Below, piece by piece: positions 43,874 through 56,567 of a stretch of 64,000 nucleotides of DNA. Below the pieces are notes generated by a model. The model was not told the origin of the DNA. It did not search any database and worked only from the letters and a program-made list of their open reading frames with translations. The position numbers and the translations under genes are program-made. The stretch comes from Selaginella tamariscina (Eukaryota; Streptophyta; Lycopodiopsida; Selaginellales; Selaginellaceae): assembly GCA_003024785.1 (NCBI GenBank), contig PUQB01000009.1, positions 1,178,632 through 1,242,631 on the forward strand, read 5' to 3'. How positions within the stretch are numbered: position 1 is the stretch's first letter; each line of letters begins with the position of its first letter.

Positions 43874-44498
43874 GCAAGGTTCATCTTCACCAGCAAGAGC
43901 CCCATCCTCAAGAGTTAATAAATTGAAGAGACAACTGACAGAATTAACAAAAAACATATAGCTTATAGAGAAACTGTTCCCATCGGAATCGATGGCAATA
44001 GTATGGTAAGGATCTATATACGGCACAACTTGTTCCATTGTATAAAATGCTTCAACCGTTGTACATGTAATCTCTGAGAATCGGGTTATGGCACGATCAC
44101 AACCATCAAAGATTTGATCCCGTTTGATTTGTATAGTTTTGCTTTAATATATTATTTATATTTACACCAAAAATCTCTTCTAAGCACGGAGATTTTTTTA
44201 AATTTTTTTATTAAAATTAGATTTAGATTTCCACAAAGTCAAGATAAATGTAAAACAGTAAGTTTAACTGAAGTTTTTGTTGCGTTAGAAAAATGTTATA
44301 GGAGAGAGTAGTCTTACTTATATAACATGCCTTTAAGAAATAGAATATAGACATTTAAAAGGTTTATACACAGTTTGTGTTTACATGCGTATATGTATGT
44401 TACGTATACACACGTACGTACACAAATGATGAATACTTCTCATGTAACCCCTTTGCAATATTGTGTATCTTCATAATTCCGACCGGTTCGTCAGAACG

Positions 44499-45052
44499 TC
44501 ATACACTTTTACCTGTGAATTACATATACAAATAAATAACTGTGAGTATATACAACGCACACGCACGCACACTCACTTTCCTGTAACTCCCTGTATCCCT
44601 TCCAATTAGCAGGGACCATGTTCTTGTGTGATCCCATATATCCCGTTAAAAGCCGTGCTGGTTTATCAGAGTGCCAGAGATTAACACACTCCCTTAGCCT
44701 CTCCAACGCAGTGTGCCAGTTACCAACAATGTAACTGTCCACGGCCGCCTCGAACATTGTCTTGTAATCCGCATATAACGCCTTTAGATCCCCTTGAAAC
44801 ATTGGTAGATCGTATGTGTACAAAGTTAAGGGTTCTGCACTGCCCTTAACTGTCACACGGTCCACTTTCCTGCATCAAATAGAGACTCTGTGCGCGCGTG
44901 TGTGCGTGCGTGCGTGTATATCTTTATATGTAGTATGTCTGAGGTGTATGGGGATGCGTATTCTTATAAGATATACACTTGGCTTCTTACTTTGTTAGGC
45001 TCATTATTATACTTAAGCATACTTTCTTAGTTCACACACAAACGCTCGCGCG

Positions 45053-45083
<31 letters not shown>

Positions 45084-48000
45084 GCAGCATACCTGCAGCA
45101 GTCTCTGAGACTACTCTTGGTAAGGTTCGAAATGACAGTCTCAGAGATGAGTATCATGACTCCATATTGCTTCGTAGCCGCCTCCAACCTGTATATACAT
45201 GTGCGTATACGTGAGTGATATATACGCGTATGTATCCGTCACAAACATAATATATATAATTTCTGTTACCTGGATGCCATGTTCACATGAGGTGACAGAT
45301 ATGAAGGGTCCACCTTGTGTGATGACCCTATTGCTCCCTCAATTGCCCAGCCAACATGTAACCCAAATCCCATCTTTATTGTGTACCCTGACAAGAAAAT
45401 GAATGTCAACACACACACACACACAATGTATAAAAGTATAGTCTTATATACACATACATTAGAAGGATGCATATACATGTCTAAGGCGCGGACAAGAGAG
45501 AAGACCTGGCATTCTGTGTTGAATAGCAGGATGCATAGCATATTCATGCAACACATCGGACGTCTCCAAAGCGTTTATCACATCTAGAAATGAGATCAGT
45601 GCCCTGTCTGCAAACGAAGATCCTTTCCACTACAACGGAAAATACATATCCAATTAGTTTATTACTGATATATAATACTTAAATAATAGATTGCATAAAT
45701 AACATAATAAATAAAACCACATAACACACATACATAAGTAAATGTATCTTTCTAGACGCACACCTCTTGTGTGTGTGTGTGTGGTTGCAGTCAATACCAC
45801 GAGTGGAAGACTAAATCGTCAGTAAGAACGCTATCTCTTTTTATTGTGTGTGTGAACAATGTGTGTGTGTGTGTGAGTTCATTAATAAAATTTACCTTTT
45901 GAGCACCATCTGATATATTTTTCTTCCAAACCACTAGAAATGCATCTCCAACATTCTTATTGGGGAAACCATTGTGCATAATAGCCTTGTTATGCACAAC
46001 ATCCGCAATCTTGTTAACAACATCATAACATCCTAAAAGTACAAGTAACAAGGGTAATTAAATTGTTTCATATTCATCTTATACAACGTTACACACCCAT
46101 ACAGATACACAGACTCACGTAAGATACCTCTTGCAAACATTCTGTTGCATCTGTAAAGTTTCTTATATCGCAAAACCCGAAACATGCTCGTATTTTCTTC
46201 CCTGGAACCATTGCTGCACATATCACCGTATTAATATACGTATACACATCTAAATGCCACTATGGTACAACACATAAAATAGTTAATAATTTTGTACAAC
46301 ATAAATAATATTAACAAATTGCTCATATACAGAGAAGTGTTTTGTGCCGTAATTATGCTATAGCATATAATGTAACTATATTGCATATAACAAAAATATT
46401 ATAACCGTGTATATTGCGGTATCCTGACTGCTACACACGCACGCACACACGCACACGCACGTATATTCTGTAATACATAACCCTAAATCAGACGTAACTG
46501 CATTAATACCAAAGTATAAAAGAATAAAATAATCAGCAAAGTACTATAAATGCATAATGTGCACTGTATAATATAGATATAGTTAGTTAGTTATGTGCTA
46601 TATATATAGATATATTAAGTTAATTACTTACGGTTAAACTCGGTTCCCTTAAGGTTGACAGAGAGGATGTCCATGCCGGCATCACCAAGAGCCACCTTAC
46701 TTAAACCCGCAATCTTAACTAATGCTCCCTCGAGCATTCTCGTTTCCATAACCTGTTAGTAATTAATTATATAGATAGATAGATAGATATAGATATATAT
46801 AGATATAGGTATGCGTATGTATAAGGGCATAGTCGTAGCATATATTCACAACCCCGAATAGTTTAATGTTTTCACACGCACACAAGCACACCTTTCCAGA
46901 TCTTCCACGGGACTTTCTAGATATAGATTTTCCAACAAACGCTCCAGGGTTGTCTGCAAGTTCTTTAATAAAGTTTACCATTCTTTCAATAGGCTGCACA
47001 AATAAATAATAAATAAGTACAAATAATGAATACACATAATTGTCTGTGTGTATGTGTGTGTGAAATAAAACCTGAACAAGCAACATGTTTGCATCCCAAC
47101 TCAACAAAAATGACAAAGCTGATAAATAGACAAGGTAAGCAGCGTCAATCCCATCTGTAAAACATTAAACGAAAACATCAAAGTGCGAGCAGGCAAAGAC
47201 AATTGTAAACTCATATTTAGGCACATATTTATGCATGTTTATCATACATAAACATTATCTACTTACATTTAGCACATGGTCCTTCCTCACTCTGGTACGA
47301 ATAGAGTATACGCTTCACACCGTCGAGAATCACTGGTCACCTAAAACAAATAAGCAAATAGTAATCCATTGATATAAATTAACTCAAAACTTCAAAAAAA
47401 CATAATTTAATAAGTAGCACATTTATACGTACGACCTGATTATACTATATCTTATAACATATACACGAGTTTTATATATACATATACATATATATTATGT
47501 ATTGATATATTTTTTAATAAATGTTCATAATATGCCAAATATATCTTACGTGCTTTTTCAAATGTATGTGTGTATAATTCATTAAAGATAGAAAAATGAG
47601 TAAAAAATATAAAGAATGCATACACACATATACGCACAGACGCTTCTACACTCTCCAGAATATCTTCAATATATCCTTATATTATATATATCTTTGCACA
47701 CAAGTTTGTATATCATGATATATACACATGTACCTACCTAAACACACATACATACATAACTTTACATCATGCAACACACACACACACACACAACATATAT
47801 ATATACATACATACTATACCTTTACGAGTTCTTCCTTCCGATACTTGTGTACAACATCAGCTTTCGCACCATGCCCAGTTTCAGAAGTAGGGACTACTTG
47901 TACAAACGGATCTCCCTCTGAAATACGTAGCCCGAACAGTATCCTGGTGGACAAGCATCTCTACATCCCAGATATACGATTGCGTACCCATGTTCGTCAT

Positions 48001-50567
48001 TAAACAGGTGCAGTTTATCGAGGCTCTGGTTGAATCTTAATGTGTTTAAGGGACTCGTGTCAAGACTTGCAAGTGCCTGTAACCATTTCAAATGTTAACA
48101 ACAGCTAACATACATAGATATGTTCCTGCAGACATATGCATATAAACACATGATGATGATATTTTATTCGCATGTCTATATCTAACGAACAGTAATATAC
48201 ACGAATGTAGACACGTACAAGTTATTCACATACTTATAATACTGTTCATCCTACTAGTGTATGCACGTTTGTGTAAGTGTATCCACTTATATCTAAAAAG
48301 TAGCGTAAAGTGGCACATGTCAATGCTTGTGTGTGTGTGTCTGTGGGTCTACATGTCTGTATAATGTGTCTGTCTTCAAGTATGTATATGTGTATATATA
48401 CACACTATATACACACACCACAGAAGTGATGCACTAGACTGTAATAGATAGAAAGTGTGTGTGCACGGGAACACAAAAATCGCTTATGTTGGTAGATATA
48501 ATACAATCAGCACTACATAATGTGTTTGTGTATAACTAGTACTTTCATGTCAATGTAGATATACAACACGCGTGCGTGCACAAAACACACGAGAGAGAGA
48601 GAGAGAGATGTGTCACCATATGACAATAAAAGGATACCAGATACTGAGTAGTATAGTAAAACATGCACATCGGCATACACATTAGAGAAATACACACATG
48701 CATATATATGTTTGTTTAGTGACTGTTTACATATTCATTTATTTATAGCTACATAAATGCAAACATACACTATAGAGATGCATAGATAAAATCTCTCTCT
48801 CAGGCACCCGCGAGCGCGTACCAGTCTAGGAGCAAGGTCTTCAGGCAAGTGATAGAAGTAAGGGAGTGCAATAGCAAGAATGAGAATGCCAAGAACAAGC
48901 CTCTGAGACTGCAAATCTGAGAGGCGTAACCATAGATGGCTGGGCTTCGTAGACATGAAATAATCAGAGGACTCTTTATTCGTTTCCTCGCTTTTCTTTT
49001 TTGTCAGTTCACTTGGATGTACAATATGATAGAATACAGCCTATAAAACCACATAAAAACACCATTATGTATAGGTGTATGTATGTATGTATATAAATAA
49101 TACATCACATCATATCTTCTATGTATGCACATATATATATATATTGGAGTAAATATGCATATCACTACAAATACACCCGTACCTTGGCAAGACGAGAAAC
49201 TAAAAAAGCACTTGGGATTTTCGCGCTCTTGTTTTGGAGCTTCTTTGCTAATCGACTTAATGATTCTGCTGCCTTCCATATTCTTGCAACTATGAGATTC
49301 TGCCTTATAAGCCCAAACATGTAAGGTAACAGCGTAAGACTCCCGACCAGATCCAACCTGGAATATATATATATAGAGAGAGAGAGAGGTCCCTTTCCAT
49401 AATCGATGTGCAAATGTACCATATGCATATACATGTGTGTGCGTGCGTATGTATTAGCAACGAAAGCATAAGAAATACGTACCTACCAGAAGGCGAAGCT
49501 GAAAAGATAAGCAGGCTTCAGAACAGAAAGTGTAACGAGCTCGAGGAGGAAGAGGAAGAGGCAAATAAGATATATGACCTTCACAGACATAAATGATGAC
49601 AGTCAACATACTATATAGATGAATAAGTACACACAGACATAGACATGGTATACACAGCACAAAATATATACGAATTGTGTGTGCGCGCACACACACAACA
49701 ACAACCTCTACGAAGGGATCCACAGATTTTGGGCAGACAGCTCTGTTGAAGTCGTTTAGAAATAAAGCAATCAGTGTTGCAGGAATCGCTACAAAGTATG
49801 TCCATAGTCTGCTATCCAGTAACTTGCTAAGTCTCACCTAATATACATATAGATACACAGTATAAATATGCCTTACACACGCACAAGCAAGCGCACACAC
49901 ACACAAGTTTGCATACCGCAAGTGCACGAGCTCGCAGCCTTGTGAAAAAATCAGCAGAAGTCATGTCAGCCGAATCCCGAACAGAATCCACCTTTCCTTC
50001 ACCCTCTTGGAGCTCCTCAACGCTTGGCTGCACAATAAAGCATGTGTATATACAACATATATGCTATACGTACAATTAAATACACAGATATACACACGTA
50101 TAGCTTTGTAATATGCATATCTAACACGCGTGTATAGATACCAATAACGATAAAAGTGTAGTTCTAGTCATAATAACGAACTAAGAATAATCACATAGAG
50201 ATAAAGAAAATGTAAATACCACAGAGAGAGAAGTTCCAGAACCTCTTTCTGTAATACCCGAAGCTGCAAATGCAAACCCTAGCTTAAACTCTCTCTCTCA
50301 CACACGCGCGCGCGCGCGCGTAAACAGACTGTGCAGACCTGTTGAAGAGCTTGAACCTAGTTGTAAAGAGCCAATACTTCCAGATTGCGACCTTCTTGAA
50401 GATGGCACAAGGTTTACTCTTAATGACGAGTCCGAAGTGTTGTATTCCAGGCCAGTTCCGACGCTAATACGCATAATTAACAAAAGCATAATAACTTAAA
50501 AATCTGGTGTTTACTTTGTCCATCTATTAACCACAGTTTCCGAAACTGGATAAGATCTAATTATACA

Positions 50568-50623
<56 letters not shown>

Positions 50624-52016
50624 TCTCCATCACAATATACATTACACGCACACATACTTCTAAATACTAACCTAGAGTGTTCACATCCCGACCCAACGGG
50701 GCTCCAAATAAGAGGCTGAGTGGTCTTTCATTGCTTGGCGTCTGGTAAAAAGGAACTCTATTGATATTTGCTATCCAGATCATATTATCAATAATATTTA
50801 TAATTATAGCCAATCAAACTACCCAACATCGCAATGAATAATGATTAATGCATATTACTAACGAGATTATATCCACAATAAACATGCATGCATCTCTCTC
50901 CCTTCCTCACGCACCGTGTAACTGGTAGTGCTAGGCTTTTTTGTTTCAGATGGAGGCCTCTGAAGAGCTTTGCGTGTGATGGCTCAGGTGTGGGTATCTG
51001 AAGTGACTGAGAGGTTCTTAGTGATTTTCTCAAAGTTAATCTCTGCTCTTCGTCTCTCTCTACTTGGAAGAAAGAACCAAGTATAATTTGCACCTCCTGC
51101 ATAACAACCATTATGGCACACACACACACACACAAGTATACGTGATAAACATTCTGAAATTATTATCACTAAACAGACTATATCATGTGTCTGTGCACAT
51201 TGCGTTAAGTGGCTATCTTCTTTCTCAATTTGTTGTAAAGTCCGCACATCTGTCATATGTATACACTCTAGACACTATATATATACATACAGATGTATAT
51301 ACACATCAAAAGTACAAATACACACACATATATGTATCTAAAACTCTCTTGTGCATACGTATGTGTGTATATTACCGGCCCGATTTAGTTCTGTTCCAGC
51401 AATGTTGTTAAGGCCTCAAAGCACAAGGTAATCCTTTATTAATTAATGAAGCCTAAAGAAGTACTCTGTTGTAAAATAATGTGCATATGTATATAAATAT
51501 ACATATACACACAATACTGACACATATGTATACAAGTCTATATGTATATCTATATGTATATACTAACCTCTTCTAAAGGTCCAGCAGTAGAGAAAGACAT
51601 CCAGGCCTCTCGATTAGCAGTAAGATTCGGTAAGACATTCCCGCGCAGATTCGGTAACACAGCAGCAGCAGCTTCGTACATAGGCGTCGAAAATACGTCA
51701 ATACAACCTAGAGTCATACTCCTGCAAATGGATTTACATTGTTACACACACACACATAATTAAAATGATATGTATGTGTATGTTACAAAAAAACTTAGAG
51801 AGAGAGAGACTACCAGACTATAGCAACCTAGTACTGCAATCACAATAATGTAGTTCTATATATGATACTAGTATATATAACATACCATATTCTGTAAGTT
51901 CGTATGCAGAATGCTTTCAATAATATTAGCATATATATCAGATAAAACTCTTGAATTCGAGGAATATGAACTATATACACATGCTACATGTTTCTGCGTT
52001 TATATGCTTGAAAACC

Positions 52017-52075
<59 letters not shown>

Positions 52076-54355
52076 CGCAGGGATACACAGCATATGCATC
52101 ACAACACATATTAGAATGCACATTAATCCATAAAGTTGTTGATAATATGTTATATATAATTAAACACACTTACTGGAGTGAATCCGGGTCATTACGGTCC
52201 ATATTTCGTGAAATTTCCATGCCTAGCCTTCGTTCCACGTCGCCTTGCCGAAACCATTCCAACAGCAGCAAAGCAGCCCATTTCTTAGACAGAGGGAATG
52301 GCCTGATTGTGTTGCTTAAATCAGAGCACTTCATAATCATTTTCATAAGCAGTAAAGTGTCCTCGCTTGTTGCAATTGCGCTCCTAGGTGACTCTGGCGC
52401 TGGTTCTACTTCTTGCTCTTCCTGCTTGAAAAATAATTAGAAGTAAATATGAAGGTATATTAGTACATTATGACATTGTCAGTTCTACGTGTGTGTGATG
52501 GCCTCCCTCCTTAGTACCAAATAATAGTTTATGTATGTTAGTAACTTACGGTTAGCTACAGTGATTGCTAGTATAGCAGTGATAACTATAGCACCGTAGC
52601 ATACATCACATACATTGTACGATAATATCATGTGTGGATGTCTTCTTACAATATGATACGAGCCTATAGGCACAGAGAGTTAAACATATAAATGCTATAA
52701 AATATAAATAACGTTGCATATTAGTACCTTGCTAATACACACAAACATGTGTGCCACTAGTATATTAAGTTATACAAGATATTTAGTTGGTGATTAACAA
52801 TGGGACTACCTAAATCTGAAGTCACAGAAGCACATAAGATGATAATTGTATGCATAAAGGTAGCATAAAGCTACAGTATAATATGAATTTTTTCTAGCCA
52901 TATACACAGTCTCCCCGTGTGTTTGTGTGTAAATACACACGCACATGCACAACAGAAATAATATCTTTAGCTATGTATATGATATATAGATTGTTCTAAA
53001 CCATATACGTATACTGTTCTGTATATACATAGCATATACCATTTCGAATATCCCCGGTTTTTTGCAAGCAACTTTCTTCGGCGGAGGTGGAGGATGGTAA
53101 ACATAACTCGAAGAAGGCTGAAAGGAATCTGGCTCTTTACTTCTTGCGCTGAAAGTGTTCACCACAGCAGTGTGATGCGCCATATCCGTAGCAAGAATGC
53201 AAGTCACGATGAGTTTCCGTATATATCTCTGTTCCGGGTCTGGAAATATCCCAAGTATATTCATTGATTCATATCCCTGTATACATAGCTTATGTTAAAA
53301 CTATCCTCTACATACATAAGTACGTACATATACACACATACGTGTGTATGTATATGCATGTGCATATGTATACTAAAGCTTACCGTGAGGGCTTTCACAG
53401 TGACTGAAGCATGATGGTTCTCTAAAACCGATATGTCGTTGTAACGAATAGCAAGAGGGTCGTTGCAAGCTACTAAAAATGCATTTGTAAGCCTGGATGA
53501 TCCACGTCATGACACAATGCACTTATACAAAGTGCTAGTTTCTCCAAATCGTTGATCTTATCTTCAAGTCCCCCTAGTTTAATAAATAAGTACCTGCATA
53601 TAATTACTCTCTGTCTCTCTATGTGAGTGTGTGTGTGTGTGTGTACAGTATATATGTGTCTGTGTATTGTCAATGTGTTATGTCTTAGTATAATAGGATT
53701 ATGTGCTTACATAGCGTGGAGGACATCACACGCATGCCTGAAGTTGTGAAATGGGACGTGTGCACGGTACTGAGCAACCATCTGCAAAATACACTAGTAT
53801 TAACACACGTCCACACGCACACGCACACGACTTACACATTCAATGAACGCTCTGAGTTTCTGAGAATCTATAGGAAACGTTGTAAGCAAACCCAACTTTA
53901 TGAAAATCCTCTCGGCCATCTGTAAACATAATTTATATACATGTGTCTATATACACAAATATAGAGTGTTGCATATGTACATACATTATATAATAATGTA
54001 TATATTATTATACATTATAATAATATATACATTAGTGACTTAAACATATGCAGTTGTATACTTGAGTAGTTATAAATGGCGAATAATACTAATCTATACC
54101 AGTATAGACAGCATACTGTTACGTATGTGTGTATGGTACCTTTGGAAGGTCTTCATTTGCAACCTTGAATATATCAAAAGACCAGGAATCGAGTTCCTGC
54201 CATAACACCTCCAATTCATCATGACCAACCACATCTATCTTTGCAGATAGTACTTCTTCCTGCACAAATAAATGTACATATATACAAATGTATATAAACA
54301 CAATACTATAAAGTATATATGATATAATGTAACGGACACACACAACATGCAGTGG

Positions 54356-54386
<31 letters not shown>

Positions 54387-54751
54387 ATGAAAAATGACAA
54401 TTTAAATACATTATAATATGAATATTATTGATACAACAATACACATTTTAGCTGTATGATCATGGAATATACCTGGATCAAGATACTATGCCTTGGCTTG
54501 GTAATTTTGACAAGGGAAGGACGACGCTTGACCTCCTACAGAGTTTATACATAATATAACAAAGAAACGAATATATATATATATATGGTGTGTGTTAAGA
54601 CATGTGTGTGCGCTAGTCTATGTGTATAAGTATGGACAGTTGATGATAATATAACACACATTCAATTATATGATTAAATAAATGAGATTGCAATTAAAGA
54701 TAATTTAAATACAAATGATAATGATTGTAAATTTTATAATGCGCTTACCAT
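44499..54751 (-). CDS. CAPE: CAPE-like combined cAMP phosphodiesterase and adenylyl cyclase, ~30 exons
   Basis: It makes and breaks down cAMP in one membrane protein of roughly 1260 residues. The start codon ends exon 1 (54749-54751). PDE exons are 54473-54535, 54140-54259, 53836-53919, 53711-53781, 53384-53593, 53040-53276 and 52174-52421, with FHNFRH, CHDVDHPG, ILATDMAHH and KCSDLSN metal-site motifs. A Ser-rich linker (51568-50221) follows. Four or five membrane segments come next (49838-48830), including FWLDLVGSLTLLP. Cyclase exons are about 46631-46753, 46128-46213, 45896-46032, 45506-45629, 45270-45387, 45093-45188, 44577-44869 and 44499-44512. They carry metal aspartates in GFCDIRNFTDATE and NVGDAFLVVW and the transition-state pair in NMASR. 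Apparent one-base losses occur in the exons at ~53500, ~47937 and ~46018. Exon borders in 47277-50740 are approximate. Known CAPE proteins occur in plants with motile sperm. Confidence 0.9.
50571..50621. repeat. (CA)n microsatellite in a CAPE intron
   Basis: A perfect CA run of about 50 bases lies between the exons at ~50672 and ~50460. On the coding strand it is (TG)n. Confidence 0.95.
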
Positions 54752-55831
54752 GGATCAGCTGCTAATTACATGCCCCACTGCAAAGATCGCCTTCTATGTA
54801 CACTGTCTGACCTAACGAAAATTTTCCCTGTTTTAGGGTTAGGGCAACTTAACATTTAAATATATATAAATAGTAGAAACAGCACATACACTGTTTTAAA
54901 TTAATTTAAAAGTTTACCTAGTAAATAATACTATAAAAATATTATCTTTAAATGTGTTATGTCACACACACAAACATATGTATATACATATGAATTTGAG
55001 AATATATATTATAGTAATGCTCAAGAGTTTGCATATCTATATAATATTATAAAAATTTAAAAATGATATAGTTATTAATCAATTTGAACACTTTTAATAT
55101 TAGAATAATCTATTAATTACTTATTGATTCACATATTGTTTATTAAAGCATTTTATTCTCTCTCTCTCTAGATATAATGTATTACACCTTAAATTTACCA
55201 TCGTGAAGTGTTATATTATATAGCATATATAGGTGGTGAATAATAAAGTTTATAAATGAATTACACCTTAAACATAAAAAATTAAATGTGTGAGATAAGT
55301 TAAAAGCTAGGTAAATTTTCACATTAAAAAAATATAAATATTTTATTTCTTACATATTATAAATGCATATATTAATGAACAATCACGCTCATACACACAC
55401 GCATATATATGTATACGACGCAAAAATGTAATTTTTATGTAATATATGTAGTTAATAATTACATTTATTTAAGCTAATATTATTATGGTTAGATGTGCTC
55501 TCTTATCACACAATAAGAAAAAAAATATTAACATAAGATTTATAATAATTTTATTCATGTAATTTCAAATTTCAAAAAGAAAAGTACATATATCTTTTAA
55601 ATTATAGGTTACATGGTTTAAGTTTATTATAATAATATATTCATTGTTAAAATCATATTGTTGATTTTAACATTATAGTTATAATTATAAATTGAATTTT
55701 CTATTAATTTAAATATAAAATGTATAATGAAATTGTTTCATAATGAATTTACTTTTGTGATCTTTTTTAATCTATATTATAAATGATAAAAGATTATTTA
55801 AAACTATGTAAATATCTATTTATAAATTCTA
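54752..55831. other. AT-rich spacer between CAPE-like gene and NAC gene
   Basis: No gene is seen. The bases just right of 54751 would be the CAPE 5' leader; all three coding-strand frames there have stops, which supports the start codon chosen. Confidence 0.5.
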
Positions 55832-56567
55832 TTATTCCAAATCAACATCAATTTGAGCTTTCTCAACTTCCTCTAAACCATCTTTGAGTATCCAATCAAA
55901 CATATGCTCAAAATCACCACTATTAACCCATTTGAAATAATGTCATTGTTATATGTTTCCTTTCGTAAACCTTTAACCTTTCTATACATGCGACATAATG
56001 TAACATCCACCTAAACAAAGAATTAATACATATATACCAGAATATTCCGTGCTGTAATTTATTACCTTAGGTTTAGAGTCTGGCATGTCGTATGGGCGCT
56101 CGAAACTCATTCATGATCCAGTTTGTTCGAGTCCCTTGAGGAGCTCGCCCTTTGTAGAAAACAAGTGTTTTCTTAAGGCCAATGAATCTTCCACTGCATA
56201 TTAGTTTCTTGTCCGTCCCAGTTGCTTTCCAATACCCATACCCACTTACGACTCTATTGGGGCGCAATCCATTTGGGTACTTCCGATCCCTTGGCACAAA
56301 GAAGTAGTGATATTCTGAGTTTCCAGTTGCAAACATTTCTGTTTAAATGGGAACGTGAGAGAGAGAGAGAGATGTTTATAGAGTATAAAGAGATAAGATT
56401 GTACCAGATAACTCCCAAGGAACATAACTGTAAAAATCAATATCATTAATCAAGCTTGGAGGAATGTCTAATTTTCCTTCGAGTTTTCTCTCCAAGTAGA
56501 AATTCACGAGCTCCTCATCGGTTGGACGGAACCTGAATCCAGGCAGCCCAAGAAAATCTAAGGACAT
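55832..56567 (-). CDS. NAC-domain transcription factor, three exons, two apparent indels
   Basis: Exons are 56405-56567, 56066-56338 and 55832-56010, GT-AG with matching phases. NAC subdomains run in order: [20 protein letters not shown] (A), the [12 protein letters not shown] region (B), [20 protein letters not shown] and [17 protein letters not shown] (C/D), [20 protein letters not shown] then IMNEFR, and in exon 3 [14 protein letters not shown] (E). The protein is nuclear and DNA-binding. After NEFRAP the sequence has one extra base (a CCC run near 56091), and exon 3 lacks one base near 55936; correcting both keeps one frame to the TAA at 55832. The acidic tail ([20 protein letters not shown]) may be the activation region. 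It is short for a NAC factor, about 205 residues. Confidence 0.88.

Larger units (their letters stand above)
40331..44168. repeat. Nested palindromic region bounded by ~85-bp inverted repeats
   Basis: The outer inverted repeats are 40331-40415 and 44088-44168 (shared words GCAAAACTATACAAATCAAA and ATCAAAG). A second inverted pair is 40563-40672 against 41925-42030. The inner ~0.9 kb pair is 41988-42900 against 42960-43873. The PPR pseudogene lies between the first and second pairs. No target duplication is clear at the outer ends. Confidence 0.65.

Noticed and set aside
45199..45587. Plus-strand frames across CAPE cyclase exons
   Set aside because: They are antisense to well-supported cyclase exons carrying the NMASR catalytic pair.
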